Counted from the stretch's first letter, positions 1-8,729 are shown. The stretch is DNA of 42,132 nt from Richelia sp. SL_2_1 (GCA_012033205.1 JAAUSO010000045.1:1-42132), one strand, 5' to 3'. The notes: generated by a model from the letters alone, not told the origin. Translations and numbers: made by a program.

Positions 1-161
1 CTCTAACCTCTAACCTCTAACCTCTAACCTCTAACCTTTAACCTCTAACCTCTAACCTCTAACCTTTAACCTCTAACCTCTAACCTTTAACCTCTAACCT
101 TTAACCTTTAACCTTTGACCTTTAACCTTTAACCTTTGACCTTTAACCTTTGACCTTTAAT
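1..161. repeat. Heptanucleotide tandem array, 23 units
   Basis: Twenty-three back-to-back 7-bp units with no slippage of phase. The units are CTCTAAC, CTTTAAC and CTTTGAC, with a last unit CTTTAAT. CTCTAAC dominates the left half, CTTTAAC the middle, and CTTTGAC appears only in the right third, so the array is graded rather than random. The last unit runs into the SH3-protein gene, whose stop codon (minus strand, 157-159) lies inside it. Short tandemly repeated heptamers are well known in heterocystous cyanobacteria. The array may begin before the window. Confidence 0.95.
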
Positions 162-762
162 TTTTCTGATATTCACTACCACTAGCACGGAAACCTTTTT
201 CTCTAAGGATAATATTACCGTTGTTGGCATTGTTAATAATAAAATCTACTTCACCGAAAGGAATAAATCGGACATAGTAAGCTGAATTATCCTTGATTGC
301 GACATAGCTTTTCCATTTGCTCTGAGCATCAACTTGGGGTAATCTCGCAGCTTCTACAGCATATAATTCTGTCTTTTCACTACGATTGTCATAAACATTC
401 ATATAAATCTGTCCTTCTTCGGCATAAATTCTTACTGTTCTGCTATTGGTAGCAAAAAGTAGTTGAGTGGAAGCAGGAGAAGGATTTGTGTAAGTTACTT
501 CAATTACATCTTCCCGTACCCAACCGATATCATCTGGTTGAGAACCGAATTTTACTTTATACCAAGAGCGGGTATCTCCAGCAGGTTTGGTTTGGTCGAG
601 AATTTTGACTTTATCACCTTTTTTTCCCTCGTGAATGACGCGATTATTCAGCGAAGGTCCGGAACGAATGTTAACTGTATTGATAGTATTATTGTTAGTC
701 TTGAGAATGCCATCGCTAGCTGTAGCAGTTTGTATTGGTGTAGGTTGATTAGCGTCTGTCAT
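157..762 (-). CDS. SH3-domain protein (bacterial SH3), 201 aa
   Basis: Residues about 25-95 form a bacterial SH3 domain: the NIRSGPSLNNRVI opening, a KGDKVKIL strand, a SWYKVKF strand and the closing IGWVREDVIEV. Such domains usually bind peptidoglycan or peptides. The second half (about residues 100-200) is a strand-rich region I do not recognise. No signal peptide or membrane segment is visible, so the location is uncertain. The start is set at 762 because GGAGA lies 8 nt upstream of that ATG; an in-frame ATG at 819 lacks such a site and would add 19 residues. The 3' end lies in the heptamer array, so the last residues may vary among strains. The SH3 call is firm; the role is unknown. Confidence 0.8.
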   Translation of the reverse strand: MTDANQPTPIQTATASDGILKTNNNTINTVNIRSGPSLNNRVIHEGKKGDKVKILDQTKPAGDTRSWYKVKFGSQPDDIGWVREDVIEVTYTNPSPASTQLLFATNSRTVRIYAEEGQIYMNVYDNRSEKTELYAVEAARLPQVDAQSKWKSYVAIKDNSAYYVRFIPFGEVDFIINNANNGNIILREKGFRASGSEYQKN

Positions 763-960
763 TAGTTTATCTCCAATTATTAATACATGGGGGTACTCAA
801 ACATCGTAGTAACTCTCATTGCAATTGGAACGAAGCATGAAAGAATGTAACTTTGTATAAATTAATTATTAGCTAAAAGTATTCTGGTTTACTACTATTA
901 TTTGCTACAAATTTGTCAGAATGCATTTTTTGCAACATTCTGAAATGTTTGAGGAGATTT

Positions 961-1084
961 GGGTATAAATAACCTTACGAGACGCGGAGGTGCGGAGGGA
1001 AGAGGTAGTAGAGAGACGCTCATAGTATCGCGTCTCTACAAGGTTTCTGGATGACGCATATTTATTTTCCGGAGATGTCTAATA
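961..1084. repeat. Small palindromic repeat cluster
   Basis: Intergenic stretch with a hairpin AGAGACGC (1012-1019) / GCGTCTCT (1030-1037) and, at its end, GGAGATGTCTAATAG (1070-1084) butting onto the mazF stop codon. The second motif recurs in reverse orientation at 14557-14569, and the GAGACG palindrome is related to those near 13000 and 32090. This looks like remnants of dispersed repeats; the hairpin could also act as a weak terminator for mazF. Confidence 0.45.
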
Positions 1085-1085
1085 G

Positions 1086-1433
1086 TTATAAACCCAAGCA
1101 ATAGCGAACAGCAGCTTCCACTTCTAGTATTTTTGACTCTGAAATTTGACCTGCTGATTGAGCGGGAAACCGACTTTTATCCAAAGAGCGTATTTGAAAA
1201 CACATGAAAACTGTTTCTATTGGTAATCCGCTTTCATCTGAAGAAACACGTACATTTGTTGCATAATTACGCTCAATATTAGACCCTTTAGTTCCTACTA
1301 TTACGGTGACAACTAAAGGCAAATGATTAATGCTGTTAATAGACAATACTAAAACTGGGCGTTTACCAGCTTGCTCTCTTCCTTCAACAGGATTAAGATT
1401 GACGAAAAAAATTTGACCTCGTTCAATACTCAC
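1086..1433 (-). CDS. PemK/MazF-type endoribonuclease toxin, 115 aa
   Basis: Toxin of a type II toxin-antitoxin pair; MazF-family toxins cut mRNA at short motifs. Full family length. The N terminus RGQIFFVNLNPVEGREQAGKRPVLV is the typical beta-strand and loop signature of MazF/PemK, with the GREQAGKRP segment that carries the conserved catalytic arginine. The middle (about residues 38-60) has the usual VVTVIVGT strand. The start codon overlaps the upstream antitoxin stop by 4 nt (ATGA), so the two are co-translated, as expected for such operons. Nothing suggests inactivation. Confidence 0.9.
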   Translation of the reverse strand: MSIERGQIFFVNLNPVEGREQAGKRPVLVLSINSINHLPLVVTVIVGTKGSNIERNYATNVRVSSDESGLPIETVFMCFQIRSLDKSRFPAQSAGQISESKILEVEAAVRYCLGL

Positions 1434-1681
1434 TGCTTTTCCAAACCATCCATTTGGGTAATAGCAAATTCTTGATCGATAACATGAATTTCAGTTTGAA
1501 TATCATGATCATTTGCCATGTCAGCCATTTCTTTTTCGATGTCTTGAGAATTTAACGGGAAAGAATTCGTATTTGTCTTCTGTCGCAAGTTTTTTACCAA
1601 ACTTTCTAAAAGCCACATTTGCTCTTCTAGAGATAAGTTGCGGATGGAGCGGTCAATTTCTAGTAATTTAGGTGATATCAT
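1430..1681 (-). CDS. Antitoxin of the MazF-type toxin, 83 aa
   Basis: First gene of the pair, overlapping the toxin start by 4 nt. The N-terminal half is helical and Leu-rich (LLEIDRSIRNLSLEEQMWLLESLV), resembling small cyanobacterial antitoxins that begin with a short helical dimerisation or DNA-binding segment. The C-terminal half is acidic and probably disordered (KEMADMANDHDIQTEIHVIDQE), the usual toxin-wrapping tail. No AbrB-type swapped-hairpin signature is obvious. The assignment rests mainly on size, order and overlap with the toxin. It is likely to autorepress its own promoter, as related antitoxins do. Confidence 0.75.
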   Translation of the reverse strand: MISPKLLEIDRSIRNLSLEEQMWLLESLVKNLRQKTNTNSFPLNSQDIEKEMADMANDHDIQTEIHVIDQEFAITQMDGLEKQ

Positions 1682-1720
1682 TCTTCAGCTATTTAACAAG
1701 GTTCTTAAATTAAGTTTATC

Positions 1721-2026
1721 TTAGGAAAAATAGAACCTGAGACATATAAGCCTGACGGCATAGCTTCGCGTACCGCCAATCTCACAGAAGCATCTCACAG
1801 AAGCAACATGAGTGTATTTGGAAGAGTTTCCTTCCCAGTAGTGAATGATATTTATGTAACCGTATTTACCAAAAGACACTAAAAGTTTCCGTAAACCTGC
1901 AATTTCATCGGAAGAGACAATTACTTGTACTGCACGCGCTGCGGCATCAGGATTATTAAGTTTTATAAAATTATAATGGCGATTTAAATCTTCTGTTGCT
2001 GTTTGACTCCATACTACCTGGGACAT
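1721..2026 (-). pseudogene. Decayed ParE/RelE-family toxin
   Basis: The N terminus (VVWSQTATEDLNRHYNFIKLNNPDAAARAV) matches the opening helix hairpin of ParE-type toxins, and LRKLLVSFGKYGYINIIHYWEG matches the later core strands. The linker between them, normally about 15 residues holding the P-x-x-G-R region, is missing. After VASVR the expected C-terminal H-Q-x-E-x-G-Y tail is replaced by a run-on into a short repeat (CTCACAGAAGCA occurs twice, near 1783-1806). I read this as an internal deletion plus a repeat-caused 3' truncation, so the toxin is probably inactive. It overlaps the 3' end of its antitoxin gene by 13 nt. Confidence 0.6.
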
Positions 2027-2345
2027 GGGCGTTCTTCGTCAGTTCCTAAACTATCAGCCCATTCCCGTACAACATTATGTGCTATTCCAGAACCTTTACG
2101 ACGGTAATCTTCAAAGGCTAATTTACTTTGTTGAACCATTTCAGCTTCAGAAACAGGTTGAAAATTTAACCCTGCGTCTATCTCACCGTACTCAAATGAT
2201 TTTTCTATAGCTTGAGTCGGTTGATTTGCAAGTAACTGTTCAAAATCTTTTAAGTTTCCAGATGAATTTGTTAGCCATGTTAAAAGAAGAGTTTTAACTT
2301 GTTCTGATGGTAATGCTTCAAGATGTTCTAATATTTGCTGGTCAT
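2014..2345 (-). CDS. Antitoxin partner of the ParE-like toxin, frame broken near its start
   Basis: An open frame from 2352 down to the stop at 2014 encodes a helical start (ILEHLEALPSEQVKTLLLTWL), a long acidic middle and an ending in REWADSLGTDEE. It has no usable start codon in that frame. The ATG at 2345 reads M-T-S-K-Y-stop. Adding one A to the 3-base tract (plus-strand T at 2334-2336) gives M-T-S-K-I-L-E-H-L-E and a 110-residue protein. Its 3' end overlaps the toxin start by 13 nt, the usual antitoxin-toxin order. The frame break resembles the other single-base homopolymer changes in the window, so the gene may be intact in the cell. Antitoxin by context and layout; family not named. 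Confidence 0.55.
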
Positions 2346-2448
2346 GATTTTCTCAGTTTTGTAGTTTTTACCTGACTATTCCCTTCATACTTAAAATTAA
2401 TACAATACCATCAAAATATCACTCACAAACCCAGGAGAATATCTCAAC

Positions 2449-3114
2449 GTGCAGCCAGATTTAATCGGTTTAGAAATCACTAAAGGTGAATTAAGACGCT
2501 TAACGGGGGTAGACTCTGAAGATGTTTTTCGTCCTTCGATTCTCAAAAACCGCGAACAACGATTTGGTTTTTTGATCAATGAAGTAATCACAGCCCTAGC
2601 TCTGACTCCTATTATTGTCGGTTTTATTTATGCATTTATTATTTTACCTACTATTGGTTCCTCAATTCTTCTCGGAGTAGGATTGTTAGTAATTGTACCA
2701 ATATTAGTAGTATTAATACGGTGGATTTGGCGCAAAAAAAGTTGTCCTCAATCCTTAACGAAACTTCTCGATGAAGTCGATCAATATCACGAAGTCATTC
2801 AAGCTATTGATATTAACGACCAATTAGATACAGCGGGAAATACCCAAAGTCATATTGGCGATCGCCATCAACTTATTGCCGCATTGCAACTGATTCGAGA
2901 AGATTTGGTACGGGCTTTGAAAACGGAACGAATTTTACGCGATAATAAAAAGTTACTTGTGAACAATCAAGATTTATTTGTTAATAATTTAGCTCATCTA
3001 CAAGCTTTGCAAGTTAGTGCAGAGGCTGGGGAATACGCTCAACTTCTGAATCAATCATTGCAAATAGCTGTTGATGTTCAATCTCAAATTAGAAACTTAC
3101 AGTCCCCCCGATGA
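2449..3114 (+). CDS. Two-TM protein of unknown function, 221 aa
   Basis: Starts at GTG with AGGAG about 10 nt upstream. A cytoplasmic-looking N terminus (about residues 1-45) is followed by two hydrophobic segments: about 46-68 (ALALTPIIVGFIYAFIILP) and about 72-92 (SILLGVGLLVIVPILVVLI). A basic stop RWIWRKK follows, then a long mostly helical tail rich in Q, L and E (about 100-221) that may form coiled coils. I do not recognise the family. It ends only 7 bp before the kinase-like gene on the same strand, so the two are probably co-transcribed, though no functional link is evident. Confidence 0.75.
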   Translation: MQPDLIGLEITKGELRRLTGVDSEDVFRPSILKNREQRFGFLINEVITALALTPIIVGFIYAFIILPTIGSSILLGVGLLVIVPILVVLIRWIWRKKSCPQSLTKLLDEVDQYHEVIQAIDINDQLDTAGNTQSHIGDRHQLIAALQLIREDLVRALKTERILRDNKKLLVNNQDLFVNNLAHLQALQVSAEAGEYAQLLNQSLQIAVDVQSQIRNLQSPR

Positions 3115-3121
3115 TTAAAAT

Positions 3122-4461
3122 ATGACTAATAAACCTAAAATAATTGTTCTCGATGATGATCCTACTGGTTCTCAAACTGTCCACAGTTGCTTGCTTTTAA
3201 TGCAGTGGGATGTTGATACTTTGCGTTTGGGGTTAAGAGATGATTCCCCAATTTTTTTGTTTTAACTAACACTAGAGCCTTAACTCCAGACAAGGCTGCA
3301 TCTATAACTAAAGAGGTTTGCCATAATTTAAAGTTGGCGTTGGATGCCGAACAAATTCAGGATTTTCTCGTTGTTAGTCGTAGTGACTCTACATTACGGG
3401 GACATTATCCAGTTGAAACTGATGTGATTGCTGAAGAATTAGGTCCTTTTGATGCTCATTTTTTAGTACCAGCATTTTTTGAAGGAGGACGTATTACACG
3501 CGACAGCGTACATTACTTAATGATTAATAATGTTCCTGTTGCAGTTCATGAAACTGAATTCGCTCGTGATTCAGTATTTAGTTACAATCACAGTTATTTA
3601 CCCAAATATGTCGAAGAAAAGACTCAGGGACGTATTGCAGCCGATTCCGTAGAAAGATTTTTACTTGATGATATTCGGGGCGGTAGTCTGGAACGGTTGC
3701 TCAAACTCAGCGGTAATCAATGTGCTGTTGTCGATGGTGAAACCCAAAGGGATTTAGATCAGTTTGCTGAAGATGTATTAACGGCAGCAAGTCAAGGAAA
3801 ACGCTTTTTATTCCGTTCTGCTGCAAGTATTTTAACCGCTTTAGCGATGCTACCGGACCAACCAATTTCCCCCGAAAACATGGCTAAATATGTCATTACG
3901 GGTAAACCGGGAGCGGTGATAGTTGGTTCTCACGTGAAAAAAACTACTCAGCAGCTAGAAGCGCTGTTGCAAGCCCAAGGTATTGTGGGAATCGAAATAG
4001 ATGTAACCCAGTTGCTTGAGAAAGGGAATCAATCTGCTACACTGCTAACCCATATACTCAAAAATGTTCATGAGGCACATAATGCTGGAAATACACCAGT
4101 AGTTTATACCAGCCGTCAGGAATTAACTTTTGAAGATATTACTACTCGGTTGCAATTTGGGGCTAAGGTTTCAGGCTTATTAATGGATGTTGTTCGCGGT
4201 TTACCTGATGATATCGGATTTTTAATCAGTAAGGGAGGTATCACCTCTAACGATGTTTTAAGTACTGGTCTGGCTTTACAAACAGCACGTTTACTCGGTC
4301 AAGTTCATAAAGGTGTTTCTATGGTAAGAACTCCAGAAAATCATCCTCAGTTTCCTAATTTACCAGTGGTACTATTCCCTGGTAATGTTGGCGATCGCGA
4401 TGCTGTCTTCACTGTTTATCAAAGACTAAGCAAAAATATTCGTGATGGTTTAACAATTTGA
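3122..4461 (+). CDS. Four-carbon acid sugar kinase family (DUF1537/OtnK-like), frameshifted
   Basis: Family members phosphorylate four-carbon sugar acids such as threonate or erythronate; the substrate here is unknown. The N-terminal part from ATG 3122 reads MTNKPKIIVLDDDPTGSQTVH, whose D-D-D-P-T-G is the family's N-terminal motif. The frame hits a stop just after a run of seven T (3252-3258). With eight T the reading continues VLTNTRALTPDKAAS and joins the long frame containing SRSDSTLRGHYP, the family's substrate-site motif. Near the C terminus, a Gly-rich loop and GGITSNDV match the nucleotide-binding domain. The repaired protein is 446 aa, normal family length. The single lost T is either a real mutation or a sequence error. 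Downstream of the two-TM gene by 7 bp. Confidence 0.75.
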
Positions 4462-4506
4462 GGTTTTAATTGCAATTGTCGATGTTAAAGTTTACACATT
4501 GTTTGA

Positions 4507-4621
4507 TATAGGAATCCTACTTGAAAATTGAAAAAACTCAGTACACCTTAATCTTCTAGAATCATGAAAGCCTCTTCCCTCTCTACACAAATAATTTCAA
4601 AAATCAAACCGGATTCCTATA
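4507..4621. repeat. Foldback element with 11-bp terminal inverted repeat
   Basis: Perfect inverted repeat TATAGGAATCC (4507-4517) / GGATTCCTATA (4611-4621) enclosing about 93 bp with TTGAAA and TTTCAA-like inner arms. It sits between the kinase-like gene and minC and encodes nothing. The form fits a small non-autonomous foldback (MITE-like) element; it could also terminate the upstream transcript. No target duplication could be defined. Confidence 0.55.
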
Positions 4622-4654
4622 ATTGCTTGATGTTCGTGTTTTGGCTGGTGTTGC

Positions 4655-5779
4655 ATGACTATTGATTCAGCTATTCCAGATTTTAATTCTAACGATGATG
4701 TTTCTCAGACAGATTCCCAAGTTACTCAGGAGGAAACTGAGGAATCTACCGTGACAGAAGTGACTTTTATTTCCAGTGTCAATAATGTCTATGTTTCTTC
4801 GGAACCAGTTTCCCAGCAAACTAGTATTGAAGAAAATTCTCCAGTTAATCCCGATCAAGAATTTATCTCAGACCAAAGGAATGTTGAAGAAAATTCTCAT
4901 CAAACAAACAACGATGAATCAGTTTCTCCTCAAATAGAGGTAGAAGACAATTCTGCTGTTGAACAACAAATTGATCATTTAAATGATCAGCAAATAAGTA
5001 TTGATATTCCCTTGCTAGAAAATGCAGTTGTAGCTAATCAAAAAATTCAAGTAGAAATCAGGAATGCAAAAGATAAATTAGTATTAATTTTACCAACCAT
5101 ATCGGAAGCTTCCATATCCGAGTACACTTGGTCTGAAATTTGGCAACAAATGAAACTGCGGCTTTTAGCACAGCAACGCTTTTTTAATTCTAAGATAAAC
5201 GTACACGTGGTAGCCCACGACCGCTTACTTGATAGCAGACAACTGCAAGACATTGCCGAAACCTTAAGCGAAATGTCCTTACAACTCAAATCAGTGGGTA
5301 CGAGCCGTAGACAAACTGCGATCGCGGCTGCCGGTGCCGGTTATTCTGTAGAACAATTACAGCCGAAAACCGCTTTTAACTTTGAATCAAAAACTGCTAC
5401 ATTGCCTCCAGCAGAACCACTCTATCTGGAAACAACAGTACGTTCCGGTGTAGAAATTCGCCATAGAGGTAGTGTAATTATCTTGGGAGATGTAAATCCA
5501 GGTGGTATTGTAGTCGCAGATGGCGATATTCTAATTTGGGGCCGCTTACGGGGAATTGCTCACGCGGGCGCTCAAGGTAACAGCGAATGCACGATTATGG
5601 CTTTACAAATGGAACCAACTCAGTTAAGAATTGCCGATGCTTTAGCTAGAGCTCCAGAAAAATCGCCTACGCAAATTTACGCTGAAGTTGCGTATACAAG
5701 CAAACAGGGAATCCGCATCACCAAAGCTAATGATTTTTCTAGACTTCAATTAGCGAGGTTGAATCAACAGCAAAATTAG
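4655..5779 (+). CDS. minC: Septum site-determining protein MinC
   Basis: Inhibitor of FtsZ ring assembly that works with MinD on the membrane. The C-terminal domain (about residues 262-340) is the right-handed beta-helix of MinC, with VEIRHRGSVIILGDVNPGG, DGDILIWGRLRGIAHAG and the closing MALQMEPTQLRIA. The middle region (about 115-200) corresponds to the FtsZ-inhibiting MinC_N domain. The first ~110 residues are an acidic, Gln/Ser/Asn-rich disordered extension; with it the protein is 374 aa, longer than E. coli MinC (231 aa). Extended MinC N termini occur in cyanobacteria. First gene of minCDE, with 174 bp before minD. Confidence 0.93.
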   Translation: MTIDSAIPDFNSNDDVSQTDSQVTQEETEESTVTEVTFISSVNNVYVSSEPVSQQTSIEENSPVNPDQEFISDQRNVEENSHQTNNDESVSPQIEVEDNSAVEQQIDHLNDQQISIDIPLLENAVVANQKIQVEIRNAKDKLVLILPTISEASISEYTWSEIWQQMKLRLLAQQRFFNSKINVHVVAHDRLLDSRQLQDIAETLSEMSLQLKSVGTSRRQTAIAAAGAGYSVEQLQPKTAFNFESKTATLPPAEPLYLETTVRSGVEIRHRGSVIILGDVNPGGIVVADGDILIWGRLRGIAHAGAQGNSECTIMALQMEPTQLRIADALARAPEKSPTQIYAEVAYTSKQGIRITKANDFSRLQLARLNQQQN

Positions 5780-5850
5780 ATACTTCAGTAATTTACTCAA
5801 TAATCTGCTCTATGAAAAATAAATTTGACCAAAAGCGCCTTACTCAATAA

Positions 5851-5896
5851 TCAACTGCACCCTGGGGATGATTATTGATCAACTGCACCCCCTGGG
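5851..5896. repeat. Direct repeat in the minC-minD spacer
   Basis: TCAACTGCACCCTGGG at 5851-5866 recurs as TCAACTGCACCCCCTGGG at 5879-5896, separated by a short AT-rich spacer containing ATTATTGA. It lies 58 bp upstream of the minD start. It may be a small duplicated spacer or a paired binding site; no regulator is implied by the sequence. Confidence 0.5.
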
Positions 5897-5953
5897 TGAA
5901 AACTAATTAAACATTGTGTATTTTTTAATGCCATCACCAGCGCATTCGTAATC

Positions 5954-6760
5954 ATGACTCGAATTGTTGTCATTACCTCCGGTAAAGGAGGAGTTGGGAA
6001 AACAACCACTACAGCCAATCTGGGCATGGCTTTAGCCAAAATCGGTCGTCAAGTAGCCTTAGTTGATGCGGATTTCGGTCTGCGAAATTTAGATTTGTTG
6101 TTAGGACTAGAAAACCGCATTGTTTATACTGCGGTGGAAGTTTTGGCAAGAGAATGCCGTTTAGAACAAGCTTTGGTTAAAGACAAACGGCAACCCAACT
6201 TAGTACTGCTACCTGCTGCCCAAAATCGTACCAAAGAAGCAGTCACCCCTGACCAAATGAAATTGCTGGTAAATGCTTTAGCACAAAAATACCAGTATAT
6301 TATTATTGACTGTCCTGCCGGAATTGAAATGGGGTTTAAAAATGCGATCGCCCCCGCAAACGAAGCTTTAATTGTTACAACTCCCGAAATAGCAGCCGTC
6401 CGTGATGCTGACCGGGTAGTAGGGTTATTAGAAGCACAGGGGGTAAAGAAAATTCACTTAATAATTAACCGGATCAAGCCCGCAATGGTTCGGTTAAATG
6501 ATATGATGTCAGTGCAAGATGTTCAAGAACTTCTCGCAGTTCCCTTAATCGGGGTAATTCCCGACGACGAACGAGTAATTGTTTCTACCAATCGTGGCGA
6601 GCCTCTGGTTTTATCAGAAAATCCTTCTTTGGCAGCCACAGCTTACACTAATATTGCTCGTAGATTGGAAGGGGAAACGGTAGATTTTCTTGACTTTGAC
6701 TCGTCCCAGGACAACCTATTTTCCCGCCTCCGAAGGTTATTGTGGACAAAAATTATTTAA
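5954..6760 (+). CDS. minD: Septum site-determining ATPase MinD
   Basis: Membrane-cycling ATPase that recruits MinC and is released by MinE. The deviant Walker A motif GKGGVGKT is at residues 10-17 and VALVDADFGLRNLDLLLGL follows as the ParA/MinD switch region. IIIDCPAGIEMGF (about residue 115) is the Walker B region. The C terminus NLFSRLRRLLWTKII is an amphipathic membrane-targeting helix, as expected for MinD. Length 268 aa is normal. It sits between minC and minE (30 bp) on the same strand. No good ribosome-binding site precedes the ATG, but the conserved MTRIVVITSGKGG start fixes it. Confidence 0.97.
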   Translation: MTRIVVITSGKGGVGKTTTTANLGMALAKIGRQVALVDADFGLRNLDLLLGLENRIVYTAVEVLARECRLEQALVKDKRQPNLVLLPAAQNRTKEAVTPDQMKLLVNALAQKYQYIIIDCPAGIEMGFKNAIAPANEALIVTTPEIAAVRDADRVVGLLEAQGVKKIHLIINRIKPAMVRLNDMMSVQDVQELLAVPLIGVIPDDERVIVSTNRGEPLVLSENPSLAATAYTNIARRLEGETVDFLDFDSSQDNLFSRLRRLLWTKII

Positions 6761-6790
6761 CCAAATCCAGTATGCGCTCATACAGCTGCA

Positions 6791-7102
6791 ATGATTCTTG
6801 AACTTTTGGAACGACTTTTTTTTCGCAGTCACGATAACAGTCGTAATGATGTTAAACGTCGGTTGCAATTAGTTATTGCTCACGATAGGGCTGACTTAAG
6901 CCCTCAAATGATCGAAAAAATGCGGCAAGAAATTCTCGAAATTGTTTGTCGTTACGTGGAAATTGAAGCTGATGGCTTGGAATTTTCTTTGGAAAGTAAC
7001 CAACGTACAACAGCTTTGATTGCTAATGTACCTATCCGTAGAGTCAAAGGTTCTACTTTGGAAACCGAAATGACTGAAAAAACTGAAGAAAAAACTGAGT
7101 AA
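6791..7102 (+). CDS. minE: Cell division topological specificity factor MinE
   Basis: Stimulates MinD ATPase and confines the division inhibitor away from mid-cell. The N-terminal [11 protein letters not shown] is the membrane/MinD-binding helix. [17 protein letters not shown] (about residues 23-39) is the family signature leading into the dimerisation domain ([11 protein letters not shown]). Residues 1-86 cover the usual MinE; the last ~17 residues are a Thr/Glu/Lys-rich tail ([12 protein letters not shown]) that looks like repeat expansion. Third gene of minCDE. No clear terminator follows. Confidence 0.95.
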   Translation: MILELLERLFFRSHDNSRNDVKRRLQLVIAHDRADLSPQMIEKMRQEILEIVCRYVEIEADGLEFSLESNQRTTALIANVPIRRVKGSTLETEMTEKTEEKTE

Positions 7103-7317
7103 ATAACTAGGTAAAAAACTAGGTAAATACATACAAATATAAGTTGAATGGAACGAGCAGAGCAATCGTTAGAAGTTGGGTTTTAATAAAATTTATAAGG
7201 CTGTTATAGATAAGCTAAAACACATCTAAATTACAGATTGTCAAAATCCATCAGGTTTGTAGTGCAAGCCGAAAAGCTTGCTAGTGTATTACAAATTAAA
7301 TGTGGAATAGCTGACTT

Positions 7318-7337
7318 ATTCTAAAAACCCGACTTCT
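7318..7337 (+). repeat. Dispersed 20-mer, single arm
   Basis: ATTCTAAAAACCCGACTTCT occurs here once. Its exact reverse complement is at 27013-27032 and a near copy at 27054-27076, where the two form a hairpin. Here only one arm is present, so it looks like a solo end of a dispersed palindrome. Confidence 0.7.
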
Positions 7338-7452
7338 TCCGGTAGTTCTGACATTGATGGAGGAGGTAAGCTAAAAAGCGTTTAAGAAAGTATATTCAAA
7401 TTTTATTCAAGTCGCCGGTACTCCGGCGATTCTCGGCAGGCAGTCTTGTAGT

Positions 7453-7519
7453 GCGGGCATCCCTTCACGGGGAGTTTACCCTTGAACGAAGTGAAGGGTT
7501 CGAGGGCAAGCCTGCCCGC
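7453..7519. repeat. Nested foldback repeat
   Basis: Outer arms GCGGGCA (7453-7459) / TGCCCGC (7513-7519); inner arms CCCTTCAC (7461-7468) / GTGAAGGG (7491-7498). It is GC-rich compared with its surroundings, as is common for mobile palindromic repeats in cyanobacteria. No coding content. Confidence 0.6.
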
Positions 7520-7797
7520 CAGAAAAATATAAATTAAATGCGCGACAGCTTAGTAACAGTTCTCGTTAGTACGTATTTAAAGAAGCTTTACAAAATTTGG
7601 GATCGGAAATTGGTATCCATATAGCAATCCGAATTGAGATGTGAGAAAATACTTGGATTTAAAGAGCTACTGCTTGATTTTAATTTTCCGAATTAAGATT
7701 TATTTTTTCCGTAATTTAACTATATTTCTTGTATTCTAAAATGACTAGCTGATTAATAGTTAATTTTTCGGTCATTATATAGATTAAAAATAAAATC

Positions 7798-8729
7798 ATG
7801 ATAAAAATGCAGAAGAAGTTGTATTCAACATTTGGGAAAAAGTAATTTTACAAGTCTCTCCATTTGTTGCTACCTCAATGTTAGCAAGTTCACCTACTTT
7901 AGCTGCAACTTTTGCTGGTTCCTTTGGGGAGTTAACTTTCACAAATTTCAATCGAGAAAATGCAGCATTTGAAGCAATTAATGATGCTAATACTTCAGCT
8001 GAAACTAATGCGGATGATAGCATAGTAAATTTTCGGAACTTTTCTGAAACTAATGCTGAACCAACTCCATTAGAAATATCTAATGTTGCAGAAAGTTTAA
8101 TATTTGGTCAGGGTTCAGCTTACAGTGCTTCTGCGGAAACTATGCCAAGATTTTTGGCAAATTTTGATGTGAGTCGCAACGATACTTTATCATTTGACTT
8201 TACAACTATTCTTGATTTGGAGGCTTCGGTAGATAAACCAGGAGTTGAGACTGCGAATGCTGCTGCAAATATTGCTTTTTATCTTTTAGATACAACTGGT
8301 ATTTCTACAGAAAATCGGTTTGATTTTCTCAACTCAACACAATTAGAACCCTTGCAGATTAGCCAAAATAATATATTAGAATATTTTACCCTTTCAGCAA
8401 ATATTGATGCTTTAGGTAAAATTGATTTTTTTAATAACACTAAAAGTAAAAATATTGATATTAGCAGTGATTTCAGTTATTCTGATGTCGAAGAAATTGG
8501 CGATTTGGGTAGGAATAGAGCAATTAGCACTTCTATAAATAAGGGTTCTGTAAAAAGATTTTTTGATATTGATAGAAATGTAACTTTGTTGGCATTTAAA
8601 AATACAAAATCTAATGTTAAAGTCCCCGAACCTGGAACTAGTTTATGGTCTGCTTTATTTGCACTATTGATTACTTTAGGTATTAAAATAAAAAATAAAT
8701 TTGAGAAAAAATCTACTTATAAGATGTAG
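7798..8729 (+). CDS. PEP-CTERM exported protein, frame broken in its signal peptide
   Basis: The C terminus has the PEP-CTERM sorting signal: VPEPGT, then a membrane helix (SLWSALFALLITLGI) and a basic tail (KIKNKFEKK). Such proteins are cut and sorted by an exosortase, not seen here. The long frame starts only at ATG 7878 (MLASSPTLAA), too short for an export signal. Starting at 7798, MIKMQKKLYSTFGKK stops at once after a run of five A (7837-7841). With six A the reading continues VILQVSPFVATSMLASSPTLAATFAG, a good signal peptide with AxA-type cleavage. The repaired protein is 310 aa. The middle is Asn/Asp/Phe-rich and of unknown role, perhaps an outer-layer protein. A second ATG at 7807 is an alternative start. 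Confidence 0.7.

Larger units (their letters stand above)
7103..7797. other. 695-bp intergenic region with repeat fragments
   Basis: No credible gene. It contains a duplicated ACTAGGTAAA motif just after minE, a hairpin around GCAAGCCGAAAAGCTTGC (about 7264-7281), a 20-mer repeat at 7318-7337 that recurs near 27013, and a nested foldback at 7453-7519. It separates the min operon from the PEP-CTERM gene. Confidence 0.6.

Noticed and set aside
463-765. Plus-strand frame opposite the SH3 gene
   Set aside because: Antisense shadow; no domain or start signal, and the minus-strand frame has a clear SH3 domain.
3252-3258. Programmed slippage at the T7 tract as the main explanation
   Set aside because: Possible at this tract alone, but comparable breaks occur at A3, A4 and A5 tracts that are too short for usual slippage, so a shared error source is preferred.
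6896-7165. Minus-strand frame opposite minE
   Set aside because: Low-complexity Ser/Phe-rich translation of the minE coding strand; minE is firmly identified.
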